Positions 21,534 to 31,400 of a stretch of 35,112 nt of DNA are shown here, piece after piece. A program made the position numbers and the translations under genes. The stretch is from positions 1 to 35,112 of the IMG/VR virus record IMGVR_UViG_3300046318_000098; one strand, given 5' to 3'. Source of the stretch: a virus. Each line of letters begins with the position of its first letter. The stretch's first letter is position 1. The notes under the pieces were generated by a model that was not told the DNA's origin, searched no databases, and was given only the letters and a program-made list of their open reading frames with translations.

Positions 21534-22934
21534 ATGGCTGGATCAGTACAAGCAACCCCAGGGTTTGCATTACAACCTAGTGCTACAAGACAAACATTAA
21601 GCACTAACTACATCACAAATTTCGACTTCTTGAATCAGTATCTTCCTGATACTTACGAGAAAGAATTCGAGCGTTACGGAAATCGTTCTGTTGCATCTTT
21701 CTTAAGAGCAGTAGGAGCTGAGATGCCGTCTAACTCAGACCTTATCAAATGGGCAGAACAAGGTCGTCTTCACACTAAATACATTGACTGTTCTTCTGAT
21801 GCAGCTGTAGGTGGAGATACTGCTACAATTACAGTTGATGACGCATTAACAGGATCTATCGCTTTCAAACCAGGGCAAACAGTTTTCTTATCAGATAACG
21901 CTGCTGCTGCTAACTCAAACAAAGCTATCATTACTTCTGTTGATTATGCTGCTGGTACTTTTGACGTAGCTTACTACGAGGCTGCTGGACAGTCTTTCGC
22001 TGCTACTGCTACAGTAACTGCTTTCGTTTATGGTTCTGAATTCAAAAAAGGAACTGAAGGTCAAACTGAATCTTTAGAGGCTCAAGATGATATCTTCGAA
22101 AACAGCCCAATCATCATCAAAGAGAAATACGCTGTTTCTGGTTCTGACATGGCTCAAATCGGATGGGTTGAAGTAACTACTGAAAATGGTGCTACTGGAT
22201 ACTTATGGTACATTAAATCTGAGCACGAAACTCGTTTGCGTTTCGAAGATTACTTAGAAATGTCTATGATCGAAGCTGTTCCTGCTGAGGCTAACTCTGG
22301 AGCTGTAGCTAATACTGCTTTTGGAAACAAAGGATCAGAAGGTTTATTCTACGCTGTAGGACAAAGAGGTAACGTATGGTCAGGCGGTAACCCAACTGCT
22401 TTATCTGATTTTGACGCTATCATCCAACGTTTGGATAAGCAAGGAGCTATCGAAGAGAACGTATTGTTCATCAACCGTCAATTCTCTTTTGATATCGACG
22501 ATATGTTGGCTGCTCAAAACTCTTACGGAGCTGGTGGAACATCTTACGGATTGTTCGACAACGATAAAGAAATGGCATTAAACTTAGGATTTACAGGATT
22601 CCGTAGAGGTTACGATTTCTACAAAACTGACTGGAAATACTTAAACGACGCTACACTTAGAGGTGGAGTTGTTGGAGGTGCTATCAATGGTGTATTAGTT
22701 CCTGCTGGATCTACTACTGTTTACGATCAAGTACTTGGTAAAAACGCTAAACGTCCATTCTTACACGTTCGTTATAGAGCTTCTGAAACTGAAGACAGAC
22801 GTTACAAAACTTGGATTACTGGTTCTGCTGGTGGAGCACAAACTTCTAGCTTAGATGCTATGGAAGTTCACTTCTTGTCAGAAAGAGCTTTATGTACTTT
22901 AGGTGCTAACAACTTCTTCTTGTTCGAGAACTAG
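21534..22934 (+). CDS. Major capsid protein
   Basis: The 466-residue protein has the start N-F-D-F-L-N-Q-Y-L-P-D-T-Y-E-K-E-F-E-R-Y-G-N-R-S-V and D-L-I-K-W-A-E-Q-G-R-L-H-T. Its end, H-V-R-Y-R-A-S-E-T-E-D-R-R-Y-K-T-W-I-T-G-S-A-G-G ... L-S-E-R-A-L-C-T-L-G-A-N-N-F-F-L-F, is a C-terminal pattern I know from crAss-like and related HK97-fold capsids. Codon use differs from neighbours: CGT for Arg, TTC, AAC and GCT are frequent, while nearby genes prefer AGA and A/T-ending codons. That is typical of a very highly expressed product. A terminator follows directly. Residues 85-165 could be an inserted beta subdomain (Ala/Thr-rich). Confidence 0.9.
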   Translation: MAGSVQATPGFALQPSATRQTLSTNYITNFDFLNQYLPDTYEKEFERYGNRSVASFLRAVGAEMPSNSDLIKWAEQGRLHTKYIDCSSDAAVGGDTATITVDDALTGSIAFKPGQTVFLSDNAAAANSNKAIITSVDYAAGTFDVAYYEAAGQSFAATATVTAFVYGSEFKKGTEGQTESLEAQDDIFENSPIIIKEKYAVSGSDMAQIGWVEVTTENGATGYLWYIKSEHETRLRFEDYLEMSMIEAVPAEANSGAVANTAFGNKGSEGLFYAVGQRGNVWSGGNPTALSDFDAIIQRLDKQGAIEENVLFINRQFSFDIDDMLAAQNSYGAGGTSYGLFDNDKEMALNLGFTGFRRGYDFYKTDWKYLNDATLRGGVVGGAINGVLVPAGSTTVYDQVLGKNAKRPFLHVRYRASETEDRRYKTWITGSAGGAQTSSLDAMEVHFLSERALCTLGANNFFLFEN

Positions 22935-22946
22935 AAAATAGTTATA

Positions 22947-22980
22947 ATAAGCCAGGGTGTAACAGCCCTGGTTATTTTTT
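22947..22980 (+). terminator. Intrinsic terminator after the capsid gene
   Basis: CCAGGG (22952-22957) pairs with CCCTGG (22966-22971). The flanking ATAA/TTAT also pair around a bulged G, and the hairpin is followed by ATTTTTT. It lies 12 bases past the capsid stop and would end or reduce transcription beyond it. Confidence 0.8.
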
Positions 22981-22998
22981 AAATTTAAATCTTATCAA

Positions 22999-23739
22999 AT
23001 GGCAAATCAAATTTCAAGTGCGGATAAAATATACGTACTTAAGAAAAAAAACACCCCGCTATCTTATATGTTAGCATCAAGAAACACACGTAGATCTCCG
23101 TTACTACACTTTGACGGAAAATCAAACAGACCTTTAAGATATGCAGTTAACCAAAGAAGCCCGTTCGAAGACGAACAGGATGGTAACGCTATTTTAGAAC
23201 CTATTGTATTTGTTGACGGTGCCTTAAAGGTATCAAAGACAAATCCAGTACTACAATATTTTTTAGAACTACATCCTGGTAATGGTCAGGTATTTGAAGA
23301 GGTAAACACTGAAAAGGATGCTTCATCTGATATCGACAAATTAACAAGCGAATTAGACGCTCAAATTGCAGCAAGAGACTTAGATATTGACTCTTTAGAG
23401 GCTGTAGCTAGAGTTCTATTAGGATCTAAAATTGATAAAATGTCTACTGCTGAATTAAAGCGCGACGTATTTGTTTATGCAAGAAATTATCCAATGTCAT
23501 TCTTAGAGATGTTGAACGATCCAATGCTACAACTAAGAAATACATGTGCTAAATTCTTTGAGTACGACTTATTAAAGTTAAAGAATAAGGGTAGAGATAT
23601 CTACTTTAATCTTCCACAAAACAAGAAAAAATTATTGACTGTCCCATTCGGAGAGAATCATATTTACATATTAGCTTCTTACTTACAGACAGATGAAGGT
23701 ATTGAAGTGTTAAGATTACTTGAGAATAAAATCGAGTAA
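22999..23739 (+). CDS. Conserved structural protein downstream of the capsid, 246 residues
   Basis: It begins M-A-N-Q-I-S-S-A-D-K-I-Y-V-L-K-K-K-N-T-P-L-S-Y-M-L-A-S-R-N-T-R-R and continues H-F-D-G-K-S-N-R-P-L-R-Y-A, N-Q-R-S-P-F-E-D-E-Q-D-G-N-A-I-L-E-P-I-V-F, and T-N-P-V-L-Q-Y-F. I recognise this N-terminal block from virion proteins that follow the capsid gene in many Bacteroidota phages. The C-terminal half is helical with L-R-N-T-C-A-K-F-F-E-Y-D. The function is unknown; head decoration or head-closure is plausible. The gene sits alone between two terminators with no promoter-like element ahead of it, so it may depend on read-through from the capsid transcript. Confidence 0.75.
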   Translation: MANQISSADKIYVLKKKNTPLSYMLASRNTRRSPLLHFDGKSNRPLRYAVNQRSPFEDEQDGNAILEPIVFVDGALKVSKTNPVLQYFLELHPGNGQVFEEVNTEKDASSDIDKLTSELDAQIAARDLDIDSLEAVARVLLGSKIDKMSTAELKRDVFVYARNYPMSFLEMLNDPMLQLRNTCAKFFEYDLLKLKNKGRDIYFNLPQNKKKLLTVPFGENHIYILASYLQTDEGIEVLRLLENKIE

Positions 23740-23760
23740 ATTACTTTTCTTTTTGCATTT

Positions 23761-23791
23761 AAAGGCGCTCTTTTACAGGGCGCTTTTTTTT
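23761..23791 (+). terminator. Intrinsic terminator before the connector operon
   Basis: AAAGGCGCTC (23761-23770) pairs over 10 positions, two of them G-U, with GGGCGCTTTT (23778-23787) around the loop TTTTACA, and the T-run extends to 23791. A promoter-like element starts only three bases later. Confidence 0.85.
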
Positions 23792-23793
23792 AT

Positions 23794-23801
23794 TATCTTT
23801 G
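23794..23801 (+). promoter_or_regulatory. Promoter-like -7 element for the connector/tail operon
   Basis: TATCTTTG lies 16 bases before the ATG at 23818, directly after the terminator T-run. The 19 bases TTTATTATCTTTGTAAAAA (23789-23807) recur exactly at 33410-33428, supporting a functional promoter. Confidence 0.75.
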
Positions 23802-23817
23802 TAAAAAGTTTTTAAGA

Positions 23818-24507
23818 ATGATAAACTCAGTAAGAAACACTGTATTATCTGTTGCTAATAAGAATAACTTCGGGTATATTACTCCGGATGACTTTAACTT
23901 ATATGCTAAACAGGCTCAGCTAGATATATTCGAAGATTATTTCTATCAGTATAATACATGGATATTAAAACAAAACGCTAGACAATCAGGAAGCGGATAT
24001 GCAGATATAGTTAAGAATGTTGAAGAGGTTATTGATAGCCTGTCTTCTACTGCTACATTATCATACAGCAGCCCATCATTTGTTTTGCCTAGTAACTTCT
24101 ACTATTTAAACACTGTAAGATACGGATCAAAGGAAATAGATAGGGTATCACAAGATAAGATACTAAATCTATTATCTTCTAATCTTACAAGTCCATCTGT
24201 ACTATATCCAGCGTATGTTCTAGAAGGTAACCATATAAAAGTATACCCTTCATCAATACAATCAAACGTATCTACTCAGTACATTAGATATCCTAAGGAT
24301 CCTAAGTGGACGTATACATCTTTATTAGGTGGAGAGCCGTTATTTAATCAATCAGCTTCTGACTATCAGGACTTTGAACTTCCATTAACAGACGAACCAT
24401 TGTTAACAGCTAAGATACTTCAGTTTGCTGGAATATCTATTAGAGAAGCGGATGTGTTCTCGTTTGGCACAAGTGAAGAAGTTAAGAACCAACAAACTCA
24501 AGGATAG
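23818..24507 (+). CDS. Head-tail connector (neck) protein, 229 residues
   Basis: The protein starts M-I-N-S-V-R-N-T-V-L-S-V-A-N-K-N-N-F-G-Y-I-T-P-D-D-F-N-L-Y-A-K-Q-A-Q-L-D-I-F-E-D-Y-F-Y, which I recognise from neck or ring proteins of Bacteroidota podoviruses. The middle is beta-rich (S-Y-S-S-P-S-F-V-L-P-S-N-F-Y-Y-L-N-T-V-R-Y-G) and the end helical. That layout suits a connector ring between portal and tail. It is the first gene after the promoter at 23794, and the next gene starts two bases after its stop. Its role as connector is inferred from gene order and remembered family context, without a structural match. Confidence 0.7.
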   Translation: MINSVRNTVLSVANKNNFGYITPDDFNLYAKQAQLDIFEDYFYQYNTWILKQNARQSGSGYADIVKNVEEVIDSLSSTATLSYSSPSFVLPSNFYYLNTVRYGSKEIDRVSQDKILNLLSSNLTSPSVLYPAYVLEGNHIKVYPSSIQSNVSTQYIRYPKDPKWTYTSLLGGEPLFNQSASDYQDFELPLTDEPLLTAKILQFAGISIREADVFSFGTSEEVKNQQTQG

Positions 24508-24509
24508 AT

Positions 24510-25427
24510 ATGGCATATTTAACTGGTTATCAATACTATGAGAACTCAGGTAACATACCTGAAAATGAAAACTGGGGATCGTATCAGTATGTTTCCCTAG
24601 ACGATATTGTAAATAATTTTATGTTAATGTATGTTGGCAACGACAAGTTAATAAATAACGTACAAAGATATAACGTATTATTTCACGCAAAAAGAGGAAT
24701 TCAAGAAATAAACTACGATGCTCTTAAAGAAATCAAGGTACTAGAAATTAGTATCTGTGACGATCTTAAGTTTATATTGCCAAACGACTATGTAAATTAC
24801 GTTAGAATATCATTATATAAAGATGGTGTATTACGACCGCTTACTGAAAACATTCAAACGAATTATAGTAATAGTTATTTACAGGATAATAACTGTAGGG
24901 TTTTATTTGATCAGGACGGAAATATATTGGAGGGAACTTCTATTTTAGATTACGATAGGGTTACTGACAAACAAAAAACAATGTATCCTGGAAGCGGAAT
25001 GTATGCTGGTAGAGAAGGTGTAAATATAGATCAGAACTGGTACTTCGATTACTCTATTGGAGCTAACTACGGTTTAAACACAGAGACAGCTAACGTCAAT
25101 CCAACATATAGAATTGATAAAGCTTCAGGAGTTATTAATTTCGGTTCTGGTATGGCCGGAGAGTTATGTATTTTAGAATATATTTCTGATGGAATGCAGG
25201 ACGGTGATGATTCTAAGGTAAGCATCAATAAGATGGCCGAAGAGTTTATATATGCTTACATTAAGTATGCTATACTAAATGCTAAGGTTGGAGTTCAGGA
25301 ATATATAGTTAACAGAGCTAAGAAGGACAAAACAGCCCTTCTAAGAAACGCAAAAATAAGATTGAGTAATATTCATCCGGGAAGACTTTTGATGAATATG
25401 AGAGGTCGTGATAAATGGATTAAGTAA
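24510..25427 (+). CDS. Head-tail connector / tail tubular-like protein, 305 residues
   Basis: The sequence has V-S-L-D-D-I-V-N-N-F-M-L-M-Y-V-G-N-D-K-L-I-N-N-V-Q-R-Y-N-V-L-F-H-A-K-R-G-I-Q-E-I-N-Y-D and I-L-P-N-D-Y-V-N-Y-V-R-I-S, a pattern of many phage neck proteins in which helices frame a beta core. Near the end, A-E-E-F-I-Y-A-Y-I-K-Y-A-I-L-N and R-R-A/K-K-D-K-T-A-L-L-R-N-A-K-I-R-L-S form a helical exit. It sits between the other connector and the giant stabilization protein. The name tail-tubular-like is by position; a T7 gp11-type fold is possible but not shown by sequence. Confidence 0.7.
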   Translation: MAYLTGYQYYENSGNIPENENWGSYQYVSLDDIVNNFMLMYVGNDKLINNVQRYNVLFHAKRGIQEINYDALKEIKVLEISICDDLKFILPNDYVNYVRISLYKDGVLRPLTENIQTNYSNSYLQDNNCRVLFDQDGNILEGTSILDYDRVTDKQKTMYPGSGMYAGREGVNIDQNWYFDYSIGANYGLNTETANVNPTYRIDKASGVINFGSGMAGELCILEYISDGMQDGDDSKVSINKMAEEFIYAYIKYAILNAKVGVQEYIVNRAKKDKTALLRNAKIRLSNIHPGRLLMNMRGRDKWIK

Positions 25428-25432
25428 TATAT

Positions 25433-28400
25433 ATGGCAAATATTGATGTAAATTTTATTGCCGGTAGAATGAACAAAGATTTTGATGAGCGCGTAATCCC
25501 TGCTGGGGAATATGTAGACGCGTTAAATATTAGAGTCGGATCTACTGAAAATAATAGTGTAGGGGCTGTAGAAAATGCTAAGGGAAATATTAAGCTTACT
25601 AACTTACAGTATAACGGAACTTCTCTTATAGATGCTAAATGTATTGGCGCATATGAGGATGGATCTAATGAAACGCTATACTGGCTTGTAGCATCTGCTA
25701 CTGTTGATATAGTAGTATCATTTAATGCAGAAAAAAACTTACTAAAGTACCATGTAGTATCTGAAGACGTACTTAACTTTGACCATAAGTACTTAGTTAC
25801 AGGTATTAACTTAATCGATGACTTACTATTCTGGACGGATAATTTAAATCCTCCTAGAAAAATAAACGTAAATAGAAACTACCCCGAACCAATAGGCGGC
25901 GTAGATCAAATTGATGATAGTGATATATCTGTGATAGTCGCTCCTCCTTCATCAGCGCCTACAATATCATTACTTACTGTACCTAGGGAAGAGAATTATA
26001 TGACTGATAAGTTCATATCTTTTGCTTATAGATACAAATATAAGGATGGTGAGTATAGTGCTTTATCTCAGTTTAGTGATATAGCATTTGAACCTGGAGC
26101 ATTTGGACTTGATTATTCTACATTTGAGAATTCAGGAATGCAGAATATATTTAACTCTGTTAATGTAAAGTTCAATACTGGTACTGATAATGTCGTTGGT
26201 GTAGATATCTGCTTTAAACTATCAGACTCTAGTGTAATAAATGTTGTAGAAAAATACAACAAATCTCAAGAAGGGTGGGCTGATAACAAAATAGAACAGA
26301 TTACATTTACAAATAAAAAAATATATACAACCCTTACAGAGAGCGAGCTGCTTCGTACGTTTGATAACGTGCCTAGATTAGCTAAGGCTCAAACAGTCAT
26401 GGGTAATAGGTTAATGTATGGAAACTATGTTGATGGTTACAACATTACAGACGAAGACGGTAACGAAATAGACATTGACTACAACTTAGATTTAATGTCT
26501 GAGAATATAGGATTTGTTGAACTTCCTATTACATTAAATAGCGGAGTTAACTATACAATAGATCCATCTAGTACAAAGACTGTAAACGACTCTCAGTTTA
26601 ATATAGATTTAACAGGTATGCCGCTAGTTAGTGGATCATACCTTTCTATAACTGTAAACTTACAACATGACTCATACTCAGGAGATGCTTCGTATACGAA
26701 TCCTCCTAGAAATGATTTTGAATATGAGTTAGTATTTAATATTCAAAAAAATTACAGTAGCGTTAATGAGTTGGCTACTAGTCAAGAATTTATAGACGCA
26801 ATATCAACTCATAAAATATATGCTGACGCGTGTTCTGGAACTTCATTAACAGATTTCTTTAACTGTCAGTTGATTACAAAGGCGGGATGGAGTGAAATAG
26901 GAACTGGTATATCTAACGCTACTGGCGGATTTACTATATCATCTACATTAGGTTCTGATATTATAAGCATTCAGATTCCAGCTATCAAGTTTGGATACGA
27001 GGCAACTCCAGGTCAATTTGTATATGCTTATGAGTACCTTGCAAATACTAATACTTATGCTAGCTTTTCAGCTATAGGATCTAATCAGAGCCTTCATAGT
27101 AATAGGGATTATGAGGTAGCTATTGTATACATGGATGAATATAACCGTAGTTCAACTGCCCTAGTAGATACAAATAATACAGTATTTATTCCTCCGTATA
27201 ATTCAGATAAAAAGAATTATATAAGAGCAAGTATAATTAGTAAAGCTCCAAGCTGGGCTAAGAAGTATAAGTTTGTAGTAAAGCCTTCAAAAAGTCAGTA
27301 TCAGGTTGTATACTCTAATCTTTTCTTTCAAGAAGACTCAGGATTTACTTGGTTTAAATTAGAAGGAGATAATAGAAGTAAGGTACAAGAAAACTCAACG
27401 CTTATTGTTAAGGCAGACTCTAATGGGGTATTAAATAGTTTAGTAAAAACTAAGGTTCTTGCATTAGAGGCACAACCTAGAGACTTTATAAAAGACAATA
27501 AGAATTCAGCAGGTCAAGATATTATAGAGCCAGCAGGAATGTATATGAGGCTTAAGGCTTCTAATTTTTCGGCTGCATATACTGAGAACTCATTTATAGA
27601 TGAGGGAGAAATAAGTGAAGCTGGAAGCTACGCTAATTTATCTTATCCTTGTTATATAGATAATCCATTATTTGGACAACCTGGAGAATTACAATTTGCT
27701 CCTTACGATATACCAGCTGGAAGTTTAATAAATATTAACTTTAAACTAACTAGAGAAGCTGCCGTAAGCAGTTGTGGTAATAGAACGTATACATTTAATA
27801 AGTCGTTTACAGCATCTCAAGATTACACTAGTTTATATACCTTTATAATAGGGGATCAAATAAACTTAGAAGCAGGAGATAGTACGGGTGGTGATGATAC
27901 GGTAAATAAAAACGACTTTAATAAGAACTTAGTTAGTCCTTATACAGGTGATATTAACGCCATACCAGGTACTAACCAATACGAATTTCAACAAGATACT
28001 ACTGACGGAAGGTTATTCTTCGTAATGAAGAGTGGTACGCCTAACTGTAGTGGTAAGAAGTCAAGAGTGTCTTGTCAAATACAAGTACAAAGAACTGAAT
28101 CATTAATCATATTTGAAACAGAAGCCGCTGATGCTAATGGTGAGACTTACTTTGAAGGAAGCGAATCATTTGATATTATAAACGGATATCATCAAGGAAA
28201 TGTTACTAATCAGTCGTCTGGTATTCCAGCTGTAGTTGATTTGAACTTCTTTGACTGCTTTGCATTTGGTAATGGTGTTGAAAGTTACAAGGTTGGGGAC
28301 TCGTTAACAGGAGCTCCGTTTTACTTAGGAAGCAGGGTTACTGCTGTTTCTCAAGAGGAATTTAAAGAAGCGCATAGATATGCTGGAATAACATACAGCG

Positions 28401-31400
28401 GAATATACAATGAAGAAACTAATGTAAATAAATTAAATGAATTTAATTTAGCACTAGCAAACTTCAAGGACTGTGAGAAATCATTCGGTCCAATTAACAT
28501 ACTTCACGGAAGAAAAACAGACGTGCTTACCTTACAAGAGGATAAGATATCCTATGTATTAGCGGGTAAGAATTTACTTTCTGATGCTGCCGGAGGTGGT
28601 GCGATTACATCTATACCTGAAGTATTAGGTACTCAAATATCTAGAATTGAAGAGTTTGGTATTAGTAACGATGCGGCTAGTTTTGCTGCATGGGGAGAGG
28701 ATATTTACTTTACAGATACTAAGAGAACATCTGTTATTAATTTAAAAGGAGGAGCATCTCAATCCGACAACTTAATTCCTATATCTAAATTAGGTATGAA
28801 TGGTTGGTTTAGAGATAACTTTAAGGACAAGTTAAATAATCAAAAGATTGGTGGATACGACCCTTATTTAAAGGAGTATGTACTATCTGTTAATGATGAA
28901 AAGCTACCGGCCCCTATAGAAACATTTGACTGTGGATTTACAATATCTCAAGATAATTCTAATAGTGAGTTAGTATTTAATTTGGAGTATGGTAAAATAA
29001 TAGGAGAAGCTTCTTTTGATTATAACTTTGAATCAGGATCAGCACATATACTTATACAATATAATGGCGAAACTGTTATAGATGAGGACTTGTCTGGATC
29101 AGGAGCTATATCATTTTATAAAAATGTAATAAATCCTACAACGGCTCTAGTTACAATAACTCCAGTAAATGCTACTTACAACATACTTTCAAACTGTATA
29201 GAATCAGATGAAATAACAGTTGTTAGAATTGTAGTTAACTCACCTTCAAATGAAGGACAGACTACTCATAATAATTATAACTGGGCGCTTAATGGATATA
29301 GCAGCCCTACAAATATTGACTTCGTACTATTAGAATCTGATGGATTATCACTTTATCAATCTACCACAAGTCAAGCATCTATAGGTGTTATACCTGCGTT
29401 TGGTAGTACCATTAAGATGCAATCTGATAAATACATTACGGATACGTTTGATTTTGACCCAGAGGCTAATTCTCTTAAGTATTTAGTGTCCGATACATTA
29501 TATACAGAGGCCGATATAAATACGTTAAGACCTTTATTAAATACAGCTACGCCTATAATAAATCCGTCTAGCGGTAAATTTGAATCTTCATTTATATATA
29601 ACAATCCGAACAGACTTCAGTATCTTTATTTAGTTTGGGACTTAGTAAATGCATACGGAATTGACTTATGTTACAGCGATATAAGCAGTGAAGATGTTTG
29701 TATCAACTGTGGACCTATCAACTGTGAGGTATCTGATTGGTCTGATTGGTCTGAGTGCATTGATGGAATTCAAACTAGAACTAGAACAGTTTTAGTTCCT
29801 GCTGAAAATGGAGGTACACCTTGTCCTGACTTATCAGAGAATAGGGTTTGTGGATATCAAGCAGACTTTTGTTACGATGACTTAAGTAGTCAATTAGCTT
29901 GTTACTGTGGTGCTCCAGAGGTGAACTGTCAGGTATCTGACTGGACCGATTGGTCTGAATGTATTAATGGATCTCAAACAAGAACAAGAACGGTACTAGT
30001 TCCACCTTCAGGAGGAGGAGATTCATGTCCTGTGCTATCAGAGACAAGAAGTTGTGTTCCAGTTGTTAACTGCCAAGTATCAGATTGGTCAGACTGGTCA
30101 ACATGTGACGATGGATTCCAAACAAGAACCAGAACGGTTATAGTAGAACCTTCTGGAGGAGGTACTCCATGTCCTACATTATCAGAAACTCGTGCTTGTT
30201 CAAGTATAAGTATAACAAACGCTATATGTAATACAGACGGAGGAAGCACTATTACAAAAAGATTTAGAATATCTATTGGTAATGCTCCAGCTATTTACAC
30301 AATTGCGGCTGGTACCACAATAAACCCAGCAAACTTAGAGTATTCTATATCTTCTGCTCCTGGAGATTCATTCTTAGAGGTTAAATTTAAACCGGCCCTA
30401 ACTTATGGTAATGAGTTCTCTATTGAATTGTTATTGAAGAACTCAACAGGAACCATTGTAGCTACCAATATTACTCAAACAGTATATGGTGATTATCAGA
30501 GCTTTTTGCCTGGATGTACTCCTGTTAACTGTGTAGTGTCTGAGTGGTCTGCATGGTCTGCATGTGTTAACAACGTTTCTACTAGAACTCGTACAATATT
30601 AACTCAGCCTACAGGAGGAGGAACTCCATGCCCTGAATTATCAGAATCAAGAGACTGTGCTAACTGTGAGGTTTCAGAGTGGTCTGCGTATTCAGCATGT
30701 AACGACGGTTTTAAAACTAGAACTAGAACAATTGTAACTCAACCATACAATGGAGGATCTGCATGCCCTACATTAACAGAGACTGTAACGTGCTCAAGCA
30801 TCAGTATAACAAATCCAATATGTAACGATCCGAATAGCGGAGGTATAGTATTGAGAAAGTTTAGAATATCTATAGGTGACGCTCCTGCTACATATACTAT
30901 TCAAGCAGGAACTGTAATTAACCCTGCTGGATTAGAGTATACTATAGTAGCTACTCCTGGTGATTCTTACTTACAAGTTAAGTTTAGACCAGCTGTAACT
31001 TATGGTAACGAATTCTCAATAGAATTATTACTTAAAAACTCAACAGGAGCTACGGTTGGAACTAACGTTAGTCAAACTGTATATGGAGATTATCAAAGCT
31101 TCTTACCAGTTTGTACACCGGTGAACTGTGTAGTTTCTGACTGGTCAGCTTGGTCAACTTGTAACGGTGGAACTCAAAGCAGAACTAGAACTATTATAAC
31201 TCAGCCTTCAGGTGGTGGACAAGCTTGTCCTACACTAACGGAGACTAGAGATTGTCCTGTAGACTGTGTTGTTTCAGCTTGGTCTGATTGGTCAACTTGT
31301 TCAGAAGGTTTACAGAGTAGAACTAGAACAGTAGTAACCCCTGCAATTAACGGAGGAGCTGCTTGTCCGGTACTATCAGAAACTAGAACATGCTCAAGCA

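Noticed and set aside
23741-23760. A promoter or gene in the T-rich spacer before the terminator at 23761
   Set aside because: It holds no TAnnTTTG match and no start codon with a usable frame.
29974-30249. Leftward open frames (also at 31201-31401) over the thrombospondin-like repeats
   Set aside because: They recur because the DNA repeats recur, and they read the complement of the W-S / T-R-T-R codons. There is no independent evidence.
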